A DNA stretch of 64,000 bases from Verrucomicrobiota bacterium (GCA_003218395.1 QHNJ01000006.1:1-64000); one strand, 5' to 3'; shown: positions 17,793 through 31,848, counted from the stretch's first letter. The notes: generated from the sequence alone by a model not told the origin. Numbers and translations are program-made.

Positions 17793-18073
17793 GTAATTCG
17801 ATTTTAAGTGGCCGCGCGCCCCGGAAGGAAGTACTTGCGCAGCGGCGGATTTGGAGTACGGTCAGATTTGGTTAAAGCTAGGTAGAGTATATTTTTAACT
17901 CGGCAGTCGAGGGCGGAACACAGAACTGGCAGCAAAACGGTGGGGAATTTGACAGGTCGCTGTTTTGGCGCGATTTTTATACCCCTCGCTCGTCGCTGAT
18001 CCCGTAAAATCTTGCCCGCGTCGGCCGCGATTTGGTGTGGCCGCTGCGAGGGCTAACTCTTGGTCTAGTGATT
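17793..18073 (+). other. rplL-rpoB spacer
   Basis: This 281-base gap holds no convincing gene. A TTGACA at 17949-17954 lies upstream of rpoB, but the nearest TATA-like hexamer (TATACC, 17978-17983) is 23 bases away, too far for a standard promoter. Many bacteria attenuate transcription between rplL and rpoB; I see no clear terminator hairpin. Confidence 0.35.
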
Positions 18074-21000
18074 ATGTCGGAACGCATTTACTTCGGAAGC
18101 ATCAAAGAAGGCATCGAACCGCCGAATCTGATTGAGGTTCAGCTCAATTCGTATGTCGATTTTCTCCAGAAGGACGTTTGGTTTTCAAAGCGGAAAAATC
18201 AGGGTCTCCAGGCTGTTTTCAAGGAGGTCTTCCCGATCGAGAGCTACGATGAAAAGGCGGTGCTTGATTTCAGTCACTATGAAATTGGCGAGCCGAAATT
18301 GACGGCGCTCGAGGCGCAGCGCGAAGGACAAACATACAGCGCGCCATTGCACGTCACGTTCCAGTTGCGGGAGGAAAAAGGCACCAAGCAAGAGAAGGTT
18401 TACATGGGCGAAATCCCGCTCATGACGCCGCAAGGCACGTTCGTCATTAATGGCGCTGAGCGTGTGGTGGTGAGCCAGCTGCACCGCTCCCCCGGCATCG
18501 CTTTTGAATCGACCGTTCACATGAACGGAAAAGTGCTCTACAGCTTTCGCATCATTCCGGATCGGGGTTCGTGGATTGAGGTGCAATTTGATACGGCTGA
18601 TCTTCTTTACATTTATCTCGATCGACGCAAGCGTCGCCGCAAGTTTCTCGCCACTACGTTCCTCCGCGCGCTTGGCTACGGATCCGACGAAGAAGTTATC
18701 AAACTCTTTTACAATATCGAAAATCTGAAGCTGAGCGAGAGACTCGACGAAGAAAAGCTGGCCACCAAAGTGCTCACTGCCGAGATTCGTGACGGCGAGG
18801 TGACGGTAGCGCGCGCGTTCGAGCCGCTGACTCTGGCGACCGTCCGCCAGATCATGGCGCTCAAGATTCACGAGGTGAAAGTGATCGACATTTCGCACGA
18901 TGACACGGTCGTGAAGGCGCTTAGGAAAGATCCGGCCCATGACCAGGAGGAAGCGCTCAAGGATATTTACCGGCGTCTTCGACCGGGTGATCCACCGACG
19001 GTAGCGAATGCCCGCGCCTTGCTTAAGCGACTCTTCTTTGATCCTAAAAAATATGATCTTGGACGCGTCGGGCGGTACAAAATCAACCAGAAACTCGGGA
19101 TCAACGTCGATCCCACTGAGCGGATCTTGACCGACAAAGATTTTATCGCGGCGATCAAGTATTTGATCAATTTGCGCCGGGGTGAGGGTACGCTCGACGA
19201 TATCGATCATTTGGGCAGTCGTCGGGTGCGCACGGTTGGCGAATTGCTGGCGAATCAGTGCCGTATTGGTCTTGCTCGGACCGAACGTCTGGTCAAAGAG
19301 CGTATGACGCTGTTCGACATCAATGTGGATGGGATGACGCCGCAAAAGCTGATTAATCCGAAGGCGCTCAGTGCAGTTATCCGCGATTTCTTTGGCCGGT
19401 CGCAGCTTTCGCAGTTCATGGATCAAACCAATCCGCTCGCGGAGTTGACGCACAAACGTCGCTTGTCAGCTCTTGGCCCTGGAGGTTTGAGTCGTGAACG
19501 CGCTGGGTTCGAAGTGCGCGACGTTCATCCATCGCATTACGGCCGCATTTGTCCGATCGAGACGCCAGAAGGTCCAAACATCGGCCTGATCAGTTCGATG
19601 AGCACTTTCGCGCGCATCAATGAATTCGGTTTTATCGAAACGCCATATCGCAAAGTGGAAAACGGCCGCGTGACGGATCAGATTGACTATCTCACGGGCG
19701 ACCGTGAAGAGAATTTTCTCGTTGCGCAAGCGAATGCTCCCATTGACGGGCGAGGACATTTCACGGGGGAAAAAGTTTCGGTGCGGTATCGCGGTGACTT
19801 CCTCGAAGTCGATCCGTCGAAAGTGCATTATATGGACGTGTCGCCGAAGCAGCTTGTTTCGGTGGCAGCGGGCCTCATTCCGTTCCTCGAACACGACGAC
19901 GCGAACCGAGCGCTTATGGGTTCCAATATGCAACGCCAGGGCGTGCCGCTCATTGTTTCCGAGGCGCCGCTCGTGGGCACCGGATTGGAGGAAAAGGTGG
20001 CGCGCGATTCGCATGCCGTTGTTCTCGCGACCGAGAGCGGCAAGGTCGCTTGGGTGACAGCGGACCAGATCGTTGTCACTAAGGACGGGCATCTGCCCGA
20101 GGGCAAAAAAAAGCTAAAAACGGACCCGGAGGCGGGACTTCACGTTTATGAATTGCGCAAGTTCATGCGCTCAAACGCTGGGACGTGCGTGAATCAAAAG
20201 CCGATCGTGCGCAAAGGCCAGCATGTGAAACGCGGTCAAGTCATCGCCGATGGTCCGAATACCAAGCATGGCGAACTTGCCTTGGGCCGCAATGTGCTCG
20301 TCGCGTTCATGCCATGGAACGGGTACAACTTTGAAGATGCCATCATGATCTCGGAGAAAGTGGTGAAGGAGGACATTTATACTTCCATCCACATCGATGA
20401 ATTCGAGATCGGAGCGCGCGATACCAAACTTGGACCAGAAGAGATCACGCGCGACATTCCCAATGTCAGCGAGGAAGCTTTACGCAATCTGGGTCCGGAT
20501 GGCGTTGTGCGGGTCGGTGCGGAAGTCAAGCCGGGCGACATTCTCGTTGGCAAGATTACGCCGAAGAGCGAGACCGAATTGGCGCCGGAAGAACGCCTGC
20601 TCCGCGCCATTTTTGGCGAGAAAGCTGCGGACGTGAAAGACACCTCGCTTACCGTTCCATCTGGCACTTACGGAATCGTGATGGACGTAAAGGTTTCTTC
20701 GCGCCGCGAAGTTTCGCGAGAAAAACTCACCCCGGCGGAAACCAAACGACAGCTCAAAACGATCGGCGAAGAGCATAAACGCAAGAAAGAGGATCTAACG
20801 GAGCAGCTGACCGATTCGCTTTCGAATATCCTGCTGGGAGAAAAAATCCCTCTCGATGTTGTAAACGCCGAAACCGGCGAAATCATTATTCCAGCCAATC
20901 GTAAGATCACCAAAACACTGTTGCGAAAGCTTGCAAACGTGCACGATCACATCGAGATCGATCCGAGCCCGATCCGCAATAAGATCCGCGAAATCATTGG

Positions 21001-21871
21001 TTCTTATGAGCACAAGTTCGCAGAGCTGGAACTCGAACGCGATCGCGCCACGGACCGCGTGGAGAGCGGCGATGATGTCGATCCGGGGATTATCAAGCAG
21101 GTTAAGGTTTATATCGCGAGCAAGCGCAAGTTAAGTGTCGGCGACAAGATGGCTGGTCGCCACGGCAACAAAGGCGTCGTTGCCCGCATCGTGCCTGAAG
21201 AAGACATGCCTTTTCTGGCGGACGGAACACCGGTTGAAATTGTCCTTAATCCGCTAGGCGTGCCGAGCCGAATGAACGTCGGGCAGGTCCTGGAAACCCA
21301 TCTGGGAGTTGCTGCGAAGGCACTCGGATTCAAAGTCGCGACTCCGGTCTTCGACGGAATCAAGGAGAAAAAAATTCGCGAATATCTCCATGATGCCAAA
21401 AAGAAGGAAGGTTTCACCTGGGTGCAGGAAAACGGTAAAGCGCAGCTTTTTGATGGACGCACCGGGGATCCTTTCGATCAAGAAGTGGTGGTTGGCTACA
21501 TCTATATGATGAAACTGGGCCATTTGGTGGCGGACAAGATTCACGCTCGTGCGGTGGGGCCGTACTCGCTCGTCACGCAGCAGCCGCTCGGGGGTAAGGC
21601 GCAATACGGCGGACAACGCTTTGGCGAAATGGAGGTCTGGGCGTTGGAAGCGTACGGAGCCGCCTACACATTGCAGGAGTTGCTCACGGTAAAGTCCGAC
21701 GACGTGCAGGGACGGACCCGCATCTATGAATCGATCGTCAAGGGTGACAATTCACTCGAAGCGGGAACACCTGAATCTTTCAACGTGCTCATCAAAGAAA
21801 TGCAGAGCCTCGGTCTCGACGTGAAGGTCGGTGGCCAGGCACCCAGCAGTTTTCTGGAGAACGTCGCATAA
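18074..21871 (+). CDS. rpoB: DNA-directed RNA polymerase subunit beta
   Basis: 1265 residues from the ATG at 18074 ([16 protein letters not shown]); a GTG 14 codons upstream adds unconserved residues. All main beta-subunit blocks are present, including the rifampicin region ([20 protein letters not shown], then [18 protein letters not shown]) with the residues typical of sensitive enzymes, [38 protein letters not shown], and the C-terminal [20 protein letters not shown]. The gene is intact and is followed 31 bases later by rpoC. Confidence 0.99.
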   Translation: MSERIYFGSIKEGIEPPNLIEVQLNSYVDFLQKDVWFSKRKNQGLQAVFKEVFPIESYDEKAVLDFSHYEIGEPKLTALEAQREGQTYSAPLHVTFQLREEKGTKQEKVYMGEIPLMTPQGTFVINGAERVVVSQLHRSPGIAFESTVHMNGKVLYSFRIIPDRGSWIEVQFDTADLLYIYLDRRKRRRKFLATTFLRALGYGSDEEVIKLFYNIENLKLSERLDEEKLATKVLTAEIRDGEVTVARAFEPLTLATVRQIMALKIHEVKVIDISHDDTVVKALRKDPAHDQEEALKDIYRRLRPGDPPTVANARALLKRLFFDPKKYDLGRVGRYKINQKLGINVDPTERILTDKDFIAAIKYLINLRRGEGTLDDIDHLGSRRVRTVGELLANQCRIGLARTERLVKERMTLFDINVDGMTPQKLINPKALSAVIRDFFGRSQLSQFMDQTNPLAELTHKRRLSALGPGGLSRERAGFEVRDVHPSHYGRICPIETPEGPNIGLISSMSTFARINEFGFIETPYRKVENGRVTDQIDYLTGDREENFLVAQANAPIDGRGHFTGEKVSVRYRGDFLEVDPSKVHYMDVSPKQLVSVAAGLIPFLEHDDANRALMGSNMQRQGVPLIVSEAPLVGTGLEEKVARDSHAVVLATESGKVAWVTADQIVVTKDGHLPEGKKKLKTDPEAGLHVYELRKFMRSNAGTCVNQKPIVRKGQHVKRGQVIADGPNTKHGELALGRNVLVAFMPWNGYNFEDAIMISEKVVKEDIYTSIHIDEFEIGARDTKLGPEEITRDIPNVSEEALRNLGPDGVVRVGAEVKPGDILVGKITPKSETELAPEERLLRAIFGEKAADVKDTSLTVPSGTYGIVMDVKVSSRREVSREKLTPAETKRQLKTIGEEHKRKKEDLTEQLTDSLSNILLGEKIPLDVVNAETGEIIIPANRKITKTLLRKLANVHDHIEIDPSPIRNKIREIIGSYEHKFAELELERDRATDRVESGDDVDPGIIKQVKVYIASKRKLSVGDKMAGRHGNKGVVARIVPEEDMPFLADGTPVEIVLNPLGVPSRMNVGQVLETHLGVAAKALGFKVATPVFDGIKEKKIREYLHDAKKKEGFTWVQENGKAQLFDGRTGDPFDQEVVVGYIYMMKLGHLVADKIHARAVGPYSLVTQQPLGGKAQYGGQRFGEMEVWALEAYGAAYTLQELLTVKSDDVQGRTRIYESIVKGDNSLEAGTPESFNVLIKEMQSLGLDVKVGGQAPSSFLENVA

Positions 21872-21902
21872 AATTTAAATCGACAAATTACCTGGATAAA
21901 TC

Positions 21903-26021
<4,119 letters not shown>

Positions 26022-26025
26022 TTCC

Positions 26026-26084
26026 TGTAGGCATCTGTGCCTGGCGCTGCCGAATGGATTGGCGTTTCACAGAAACGCCCTACA
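26026..26084. repeat. palindromic element after rpoC
   Basis: Outer arms TGTAGG (26026-26031) and CCTACA (26079-26084) enclose a hairpin GGCGTTTC/GAAACGCC (26061-26068 and 26072-26079, loop ACA). It starts five bases after the rpoC stop and could act as a terminator or 3'-stabilising structure. It shares TGCCGAATGG with the element at 17268. Confidence 0.65.
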
Positions 26085-26093
26085 GTTCGTCTA

Positions 26094-26636
26094 GTGTCGA
26101 TCGTAACCAAGACCGGCGATAAGGGTGAAACCTCGCTTATGTACGGCCGGCGCGTATTGAAGGCTGATCCGCGCGTCGATGCCTACGGGTATGTCGATGA
26201 ACTGACTGCAGCCCTCGGTCTCGCCCGATCCATTTCGAACGAAAAGCTTCTTTCGAGTGAAATCTTCGCCGTGCAAAAAGACTTGATCGTTGTGATGGGT
26301 GAGCTGGCAACGACGCCGCAAGATCGAGAACGTTACGTCAAAGATGGCTTTCACGTCGCCACAGCTGCGATGGTCGACCGGATCACAGCCGTAATTGTCG
26401 ATCTTGAGAAAGACAAATTTCTCTACCCGAAAGACTGGGTCATCCCCGGGGGAACGGCGGTTTCGGCGGCTCTCGATTTCGCCCGCGCAACTTGCCGTCG
26501 CGCCGAACGGCGCATCGCCACGTTCATGGCCGATGAAAAAGATCTTAACCCGGAGATTCTGCGCTACCTGAATCGCCTTTCCGATTTCTGCTGGGTTCTG
26601 GCGCGCTACGCAGAGCGGACATCGCGAGCGAAATGA
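26094..26636 (+). CDS. PduO-type cob(I)alamin adenosyltransferase
   Basis: 180 residues from the GTG at 26094 (VSIVTKTGDKGETSLMYGR); an earlier in-frame ATG at 26037 lies inside the repeat and is unlikely. The ATP-binding opening TKTGDKGETSL and the DAYGYVDELTAALGLAR and ARATCRRAER segments are those of ATP:cob(I)alamin adenosyltransferases, which make coenzyme B12 in the cytoplasm. The N-terminal glycine-rich segment has MYGRRV. Downstream of rpoC, upstream of rpsB; no other cobalamin gene is present. Confidence 0.92.
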   Translation: MSIVTKTGDKGETSLMYGRRVLKADPRVDAYGYVDELTAALGLARSISNEKLLSSEIFAVQKDLIVVMGELATTPQDRERYVKDGFHVATAAMVDRITAVIVDLEKDKFLYPKDWVIPGGTAVSAALDFARATCRRAERRIATFMADEKDLNPEILRYLNRLSDFCWVLARYAERTSRAK

Positions 26637-26722
26637 CGATTGATGGAAATTGAATTTGCCACTCGCCGGGTGCAATAGCATATTCGTCACCCGCCGTGCC
26701 CCTGCGCCGGCGTGATTTTTTT

Positions 26723-27454
26723 ATGGCTGAGACAACAGAATTAGTGCCGGAGCTTCTCGAAGCGGGCGTACATTTTGGGCACCAGACAAAGCGGTGGAAC
26801 CCGAAAATGAAGCCGTTCATTTTCGAGCAGCGCAACCAGATTTATATCATCAATCTTGATGAAACAGTGAAGCAGCTTCAGCGTGCCACGGGGTTTCTTC
26901 AGGAAGTCACCCGCCGCGGAGGCAAGATCTTGTTCGTGGGCTGCAAGAGACAGGCGCAGCAAGCGATAAAGGAAGCGGCGCTCGCTTGCGGCCAATTTTA
27001 CGTCAATCAGAGGTGGCTTGGAGGCACGCTGACTAATCTCTCGACTATTCGCAAGAGCATTGGTCGATTGAAATACATTGAGCAGATCGAGCGATCGCCG
27101 GAATACAAGAAGATGGGCAAACAGGAGTTGGCGGCGCTTAATCGCGAGGCCGCGAAGCTCCGGCGCAATCTCGATGGGATACTCGAGATGTCGCAGTTGC
27201 CCGACGCCTTGGTGGTAATCGACACAACCCGTGAGCAAAACGCGGTGAATGAGGCGCGACGTCTCGGGATTCCAGTCGTCGCCATCGTCGACACGAACGC
27301 CGATCCTGAGCTGATCGACTATCCAATCGCTGGAAACGATGATGCGATTCGCGCTATTCGCGTGATTCTGCAAAAGCTCGTGGACGCCATTGTTTCGGCA
27401 AGCAGCGAAGCTCGGATTCGCGAGCAGGTCGAAATGGCGGGTGTGTCGGCATAA
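26723..27454 (+). CDS. rpsB: 30S ribosomal protein S2
   Basis: 243 residues from the ATG at 26723 (MAETTELVPELLEAGVHFGH); a GTG at 26696 gives nine extra unconserved residues. S2 blocks include HFGHQTKRWNPKMKPFI, FVNQRWLGGTLTN (as YVNQRWLGGTLTN), DALVVIDTTREQNAVNEARR and DTNADPELIDYPIAGNDDA. Followed by tsf, the near-universal arrangement. Confidence 0.97.
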   Translation: MAETTELVPELLEAGVHFGHQTKRWNPKMKPFIFEQRNQIYIINLDETVKQLQRATGFLQEVTRRGGKILFVGCKRQAQQAIKEAALACGQFYVNQRWLGGTLTNLSTIRKSIGRLKYIEQIERSPEYKKMGKQELAALNREAAKLRRNLDGILEMSQLPDALVVIDTTREQNAVNEARRLGIPVVAIVDTNADPELIDYPIAGNDDAIRAIRVILQKLVDAIVSASSEARIREQVEMAGVSA

Positions 27455-27497
27455 AAAGGTTGGAACGCGAAAATCGTTACATCCTAACGGGGGAACA

Positions 27498-27536
27498 TTT
27501 AACGATTCAACGCTTTAACGCTTCAACTTTTTAACT
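27498..27536 (+). repeat. TTYAACG-type tandem repeat before tsf
   Basis: Five near-identical 8-base units in tandem (TTTAACGA, TTCAACGC, TTTAACGC, TTCAACTT, TTTAAC) end ten bases before the tsf ATG. The same motif family precedes secE. The strict 8-base spacing sets it apart from ordinary AT-rich leader sequence. Confidence 0.65.
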
Positions 27537-27546
27537 TTCCTTTCCC

Positions 27547-28152
27547 ATGGAAATTGACCCACAACTGGTTAAGCAACTCCGGGAAAAAACCAACGCCGGC
27601 TTTATGGATTGCAAGCGCGCTCTTGCAGAGAGCGGCGGTGAACTGGAAACAGCAGAAGCAATTTTGCGAATGAAAGGCATCGCCATCGCGGGGAAAAAGG
27701 CCTCGCGCCCGGCGAAGGAAGGCATTGTGGCTTCTTATATCCACTTGCAGGGGAAAGTCGGAGTGCTCGTGGAAGTGAACTGTGAGACCGACTTTGTGGC
27801 AAGGAACGAGAATTTTCGCGAGGTCGTAAAGGACATCACGCTGCATATCGCTGCCGCGCATCCGCTTTACGTCAGTCGCGCGGATGTTCCGGGCAATCTC
27901 ATCGAAGCCGAGCGCGAGATCTACAAGGCGCAGCTCAAAGGCAAACCGGAGAACGTGATGAACAAAATTGTCGAAGGAAAACTCGATAAGTTTTTCAGCA
28001 CTGTTTGCCTGCTCGAACAGGCTTTCATTAAGAATCCGGACCAGACGATTGAGGATCTGGTGAAATCGAAGATCGCCGAGCTGGGCGAGAACATCGTTAT
28101 CCGGCGCTTCACTCGCTATCTCGTTGGCGAACCGGTTCCCGCCGAGGCATAG
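27547..28152 (+). CDS. tsf: elongation factor Ts
   Basis: 201 residues, the short EF-Ts form with one core subdomain. The N-terminal UBA-like domain has LVKQLREKTNAGFMDCKRAL, followed by the signature EGIVASYIHLQGKVGVLVEVNC and ETDFVARNENF. EF-Ts exchanges GDP on EF-Tu. It follows rpsB by 92 bases that contain the tandem TTYAACG repeat. Intact. Confidence 0.97.
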   Translation: MEIDPQLVKQLREKTNAGFMDCKRALAESGGELETAEAILRMKGIAIAGKKASRPAKEGIVASYIHLQGKVGVLVEVNCETDFVARNENFREVVKDITLHIAAAHPLYVSRADVPGNLIEAEREIYKAQLKGKPENVMNKIVEGKLDKFFSTVCLLEQAFIKNPDQTIEDLVKSKIAELGENIVIRRFTRYLVGEPVPAEA

Positions 28153-28197
28153 ACTGTGTGGCGGCCCCGAAAGCGCTCGGGGCTAAATTCGAAATCA

Positions 28198-29940
28198 ATG
28201 GGACTGGCCGAGTACAAAGCGAAGCGCGATTTTCGGAAGACGGCCGAACCGAAGGGCGGCAAACCTTTGCCAAAAGCAGTGCGGGGTGCGTCTCGCTTTG
28301 TCATCCAGAAACATGATGCACGCCGTCTGCATTACGATTTCCGGCTACAAATGGAAGGCGTCTTGAAATCCTGGGCCGTTCCGAAAGGGCTTCCCTGGAA
28401 GAAAGGCGAAAAACATCTGGCAGTAGAAGTCGAAGATCATCCGATCGAATACGAAGAATTCGAGGGCGTCATTCCCGAAGGAAACTACGGCGGCGGCACG
28501 GTGATGGTTTGGGACCGCGGCACTTATTATGTTTACGGAGAGCAGCCCACGAAATCGTTTCAGGAAGGCAAATTGCATCTCGTCCTTGGTGGCAAAAAAG
28601 CCAAAGGCGAATGGACACTCGTGCGCATCCGCGGCGCTGACCAGAAGAGTCAGTGGCTAATCTTGAAAACTGGAGCAGACGCCAAACCAATTTCCAAAAA
28701 ACTCGAAGATCAATCGGTCAAGACCGGGCGGACGATGAAACAAATCGCGCAAGATCGCGATGCCGAATGGGAATCCAATCGCGAGGAAAAAGATGCGAGT
28801 GCGACTTCAAAGTTCAAAGCGCGCATCAGAACGGCGAATAAAAAAAAAGAGGCAGGCCGCAATAAACAAACCGATTCCGGGGTAGGGCGCGACCGCCGGG
28901 CGCGCCGAGGAATTATCCCTGAGAACATTCGCGGCGCGCCCGGCGGTCGCGCCCTACCAGATTTGCCCTCTGCCAAAGCCCGCTTCATCGATCCAACGAA
29001 GCCGCGGTTGGTGAAGGACCCGCCCGCCGCGGGAGATTGGATTTACGAACTCAAGTTCGACGGAATCCGGCTGATCGTGGTCAAGACCGACAAGAAAGTT
29101 TCGCTGTTGTCGCGAAATAAGAATGAATTGGCCGGGCGTTTCCCGGAAATTGTCGAGGCGGTAAGGAATTTGCCATCGCGCGAATGCGTGATTGACGGCG
29201 AAGTGGTCGCGCTCGATGACGAAGGCCGCTCATCGTTTCAACTGTTGCAAGCGCGCGAGATGGAAGGACGGAAATTGCCCGTTTATTTCTATGCATTTGA
29301 CCTGCTTCAGCTCGACGGCAAAACCTTGATCGGGCTGTCATTGGAGGCGCGGAAAAATGTTCTCGAAAACCTCTGCGCGGACGCAGGCGATCCAATCCGT
29401 TACTCGGGCGCGATTGGGGAAGAGGCGAAACCATTGCTCAAAGAAGTGAAGCGTCGCGGTCTCGAGGGAATTATTGGCAAACAGCGCAACTCGGTTTACG
29501 AACCGGGGCGTAGAAGCGGCGCATGGATTAAGCTCAAATGCGTAAACGAGCAGGAATTCGTCATTGGTGGATACACGCCGCCCCAGGGATCGCGCAAACA
29601 TTTCGGCGCGATTCTGGTTGGTTATTACAAGAACAAGAAACTGGTTTTCGCCGGCAAAGTCGGCACCGGCTTCACTGCAAAATCGCTTGCAACTTTACAG
29701 AGGAAATTTCAGCAACAAGAAAGGGAGAGTTGTCTGTTTGTCGATCTGCCATCGAAACAAAACGGGCAATGGGTGCAAGCCATCACGCCCTTCATGATGG
29801 GCAAAATGCATTGGGTAAACCCGGTTTTCGTTTGCGAGATTAAGTTCGCCGAGTGGACCCGCGATAATAAATTGCGTGCGCCGGTTTTTGTCGGATTGCG
29901 CGAAGATAAAAAAGCCAGCGAAGTCGTTCGGGAAGTATAA
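28198..29940 (+). CDS. ligD: DNA ligase D with phosphoesterase and ligase domains (no polymerase domain)
   Basis: 580 residues from the ATG at 28198; an upstream GTG (28156) is possible. The N-terminal 3'-phosphoesterase domain (about 30-185) has FVIQKHDARRLHYDFRLQ and the conserved SWAVPKG. A charged linker follows, then the ATP-dependent ligase domain with the nucleotidyl lysine in ELKFDG (Lys286), VIDGEVVALD, and an OB domain (FVIGGYTPPQGSRKHFGAI). It joins DNA ends in non-homologous end joining. The primase-polymerase domain is absent here but is encoded by its own gene at 38301. The linker (about residues 229-254) is encoded by an inserted palindromic repeat (28881-28958), in frame. The gene follows tsf by 45 bases. 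Confidence 0.93.
   Translation: MGLAEYKAKRDFRKTAEPKGGKPLPKAVRGASRFVIQKHDARRLHYDFRLQMEGVLKSWAVPKGLPWKKGEKHLAVEVEDHPIEYEEFEGVIPEGNYGGGTVMVWDRGTYYVYGEQPTKSFQEGKLHLVLGGKKAKGEWTLVRIRGADQKSQWLILKTGADAKPISKKLEDQSVKTGRTMKQIAQDRDAEWESNREEKDASATSKFKARIRTANKKKEAGRNKQTDSGVGRDRRARRGIIPENIRGAPGGRALPDLPSAKARFIDPTKPRLVKDPPAAGDWIYELKFDGIRLIVVKTDKKVSLLSRNKNELAGRFPEIVEAVRNLPSRECVIDGEVVALDDEGRSSFQLLQAREMEGRKLPVYFYAFDLLQLDGKTLIGLSLEARKNVLENLCADAGDPIRYSGAIGEEAKPLLKEVKRRGLEGIIGKQRNSVYEPGRRSGAWIKLKCVNEQEFVIGGYTPPQGSRKHFGAILVGYYKNKKLVFAGKVGTGFTAKSLATLQRKFQQQERESCLFVDLPSKQNGQWVQAITPFMMGKMHWVNPVFVCEIKFAEWTRDNKLRAPVFVGLREDKKASEVVREV
28881..28958. repeat. perfect 26-bp-arm palindrome inside the ligD reading frame
   Basis: Arms 28881-28906 and 28933-28958 are exact reverse complements over 26 bases (beginning GGTAGGGCGCGACCGCC), with a 26-base centre. 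The whole 78-base element equals 26 codons and is read through in frame, encoding a charged linker (GRDRRARRGIIPENIRGAPG). The first arm is identical to 60685-60710 at the end of shc. Confidence 0.95.
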
Positions 29941-29989
29941 ATTCGGGATTGCACTTGTTCGCGTGGTCAGCCGCAAATATGGTGGCGTG

Positions 29990-30277
29990 ATGAAAGTGAT
30001 AGTCATCGTCATGCCGAAGGCCGCGGTGCTCGATCCGCAAGGTAACGCTGTGCGCGATGCGATGCGGCATCTGGGAATGCCGGAGGTGCGCAGCGTCAGG
30101 ATCGGCAAATACATGGAGATCGATGTCGATGGACAAAATGGCGACCTTGAGGCGCGATTGCGCGGGCTCTGCCGCGATTTGCTGTCGAATCCAGTGATCG
30201 AAGATTACGAGTTACAGAGGTCATCCGCCTCCGCCAAGGCTACGGCGCGACAGAGGGAAATCAGTAAAGAGAAATGA
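29990..30277 (+). CDS. purS: phosphoribosylformylglycinamidine synthase subunit PurS
   Basis: 95 residues from the ATG at 29990 (MKVIVIVMPKAAVLDPQGNA); the frame is open further upstream but unconserved. PurS is the small dimeric subunit that joins PurQ and PurL for FGAM synthesis. The core (about 1-82) has PQGNAVRDAMRHLG and NPVIEDYEL. PurS normally ends about here; this copy has a further 13 or so residues (SSASAKATARQREISKEK) encoded by the CCGCCTCCGCCAAGGCTACG stretch, which looks like a captured repeat. The stop overlaps the next gene (ATGA). purL is not in the window. Confidence 0.9.
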   Translation: MKVIVIVMPKAAVLDPQGNAVRDAMRHLGMPEVRSVRIGKYMEIDVDGQNGDLEARLRGLCRDLLSNPVIEDYELQRSSASAKATARQREISKEK

Positions 30278-30456
30278 AAGCGCTGCGATATTTTTTCTGT
30301 GTAGTGCTGCCGCCGCTCGCGGTACTCATGACGGGCCGCATCGCCAGTTTCTTTCTCAGTATCATTTTGACTTTGCTCGGCTGGATTCCAGGAGTCATTC
30401 ACGCGTGCCTGGTGGTGAATGATTATCACGCTGAGCAGCGCGCCGCCGCGCGTTAG
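30274..30456 (+). CDS. YqaE/Pmp3-family small membrane protein
   Basis: 60 residues, two hydrophobic helices (about 4-22 and 25-48) joined by a short turn, with the family-typical LPPLAVLMTGR and GWIPGVIHACLVV. YqaE/Pmp3 proteins are small inner-membrane proteolipids linked to membrane potential and salt stress in other organisms. Its ATG overlaps the purS stop by four bases, so it is translationally coupled, though no purine link is known. Only a few bases separate it from purQ. Confidence 0.85.
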   Translation: MKALRYFFCVVLPPLAVLMTGRIASFFLSIILTLLGWIPGVIHACLVVNDYHAEQRAAAR

Positions 30457-30463
30457 ATCGACA

Positions 30464-31201
30464 ATGATGAAATTCGCTGTCATCCAGTTTCCCGGTTCAA
30501 ATTGTGATCAGGATTGCGTCGCCGGGATCAATGATCTCGACGGCCTGCGTGCGGAATACGTCTGGCACAAGGCAACGTCGCTTGACGATTTTGACGCCAT
30601 CGTGCTGCCGGGTGGATTCGCGTATGGCGATTATCTGCGTTGTGGCGCCATCGCGCGTTTTTCGCCAATCATGCAAGCGGTAGTTAGCGATGCGCGCGCC
30701 GGCAAGCTCGTGCTCGGTACGTGCAACGGGTTCCAGGTTCTCTGCGAAGCCGGTCTCTTGCCCGGTGCGCTCGTGCGGAACCGTTCGCTGCGCTTCGTGT
30801 GTGACATGGTGACGACGCGCGTGGAAGTGGACGATTCGCCGTTCACGCATGGCTTCCCGAAAGGGACGCTTCTCCACATGCCTGTTGCGCATGGCGAAGG
30901 TTGCTTCTTCGCGGACGCAGAAACCTTGCGAGACCTCAACGCCTATCGACAAGTGATTTTGCGCTACGCGGACAGCCAAGGCCGGATTGTTCCCGAAGCG
31001 AATCCGAACGGTTCGATTGAAAACATCGCCGGCATCTGCAATCGCGAACGAAATGTCTTTGGGTTGATGCCTCACCCTGATCGCGCCTCAGATGCGCGAC
31101 TCGGCAGCCTGGATGGCGCGAGGATTTTCCGGTCGATGATGCAAACGGTCAGCGCAAGTCGCGCGACGACCTCATCGGATCGCGTAAAGCAGGTCGCGTG
31201 A
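30464..31201 (+). CDS. purQ: phosphoribosylformylglycinamidine synthase subunit PurQ (glutaminase)
   Basis: 245 residues from the tandem ATGs at 30464/30467 ([18 protein letters not shown]); a further upstream start would overlap the Pmp3-type gene. The class I glutamine amidotransferase fold has the nucleophile in [17 protein letters not shown] and the histidine in LMPHPDRA. It supplies ammonia to PurL. Encoded with purS in one tight unit interrupted only by the small membrane gene. Its stop overlaps the GTG start of bioD. Confidence 0.95.
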   Translation: MMKFAVIQFPGSNCDQDCVAGINDLDGLRAEYVWHKATSLDDFDAIVLPGGFAYGDYLRCGAIARFSPIMQAVVSDARAGKLVLGTCNGFQVLCEAGLLPGALVRNRSLRFVCDMVTTRVEVDDSPFTHGFPKGTLLHMPVAHGEGCFFADAETLRDLNAYRQVILRYADSQGRIVPEANPNGSIENIAGICNRERNVFGLMPHPDRASDARLGSLDGARIFRSMMQTVSASRATTSSDRVKQVA

Positions 31202-31848
31202 GCCTTTTCATTACCGGGACAGATACCGGTGTAGGCAAAACGCACACCGCGGTCCAACTATTGCGTCTATTGCGCGCCGCGGGAGCCAGCTGCGCCGGAA
31301 TGAAACCGATCTGTTGCGGAGATCGTCGAGACGCAGAGCTTCTGCTCGCGGCCAGCAGTGACGGCCTAGCGATCAACGAAATTAATCCAGTCTGGCTGAA
31401 GACGCCGGCAGCGCCGATTGTGGGCAGCCTTACCGAGGAGGTGGACATCGATATCGAGCGTATCCTCGCTGCTTTTCACACTGTTCAGAGTCGGGTTGAG
31501 CATGTGCTGGTCGAAGGAGTGGGCGGCTGGATGGTGCCGATTCGTCCCGACTATTTCATGAGCGATTTGGCCGTCGAAATGAAATTGCCGATCTTGGTGG
31601 TGGCGCAGAACCGGCTCGGTTGTCTCAATCACGCGGCGCTCACCGTGCGATGCGTTGTAGCCCACAAGCTGCGTTGCGTCGGTGTCGCCTTAAGTGACGC
31701 TCTCCCAACGCGCGATATCGCGGCTCTGACCAATGCCGATATTCTCAAGAAAATTCTCAACGTTCCATTGTTTGCCGGATTAGGTGAAAATCTGATGGAA
31801 CTGCCGGCTGACTGGCGAGTTATGATTGATTCGACAAGCGAGATCTAG
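31198..31848 (+). CDS. bioD: dethiobiotin synthetase
   Basis: 216 residues from the GTG at 31198, overlapping the purQ stop by four bases. The P-loop GTDTGVGKTHTA (about 6-17), LVEGVGGWMVPI and KLPILVVAQNRLGCLNH are those of BioD, which closes the ureido ring of dethiobiotin using ATP and CO2. No other biotin gene is near; its position behind purQ looks incidental. Confidence 0.93.
   Translation: MSLFITGTDTGVGKTHTAVQLLRLLRAAGASCAGMKPICCGDRRDAELLLAASSDGLAINEINPVWLKTPAAPIVGSLTEEVDIDIERILAAFHTVQSRVEHVLVEGVGGWMVPIRPDYFMSDLAVEMKLPILVVAQNRLGCLNHAALTVRCVVAHKLRCVGVALSDALPTRDIAALTNADILKKILNVPLFAGLGENLMELPADWRVMIDSTSEI

Noticed and set aside
17949-17983. A strong promoter directly before rpoB
   Set aside because: The TTGACA has no -10 element at usable spacing; the nearest TATA-like box is 23 bases away.
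18032-18073. rpoB starting at GTG 18032
   Set aside because: The 14 residues before MSERIYFG are not conserved in beta subunits; the ATG at 18074 is the better start.
28881-28958. A pseudogene-making insertion in ligD
   Set aside because: The element is 78 bases, in frame and free of stops; both flanking domains stay intact, so it is a translated insert.
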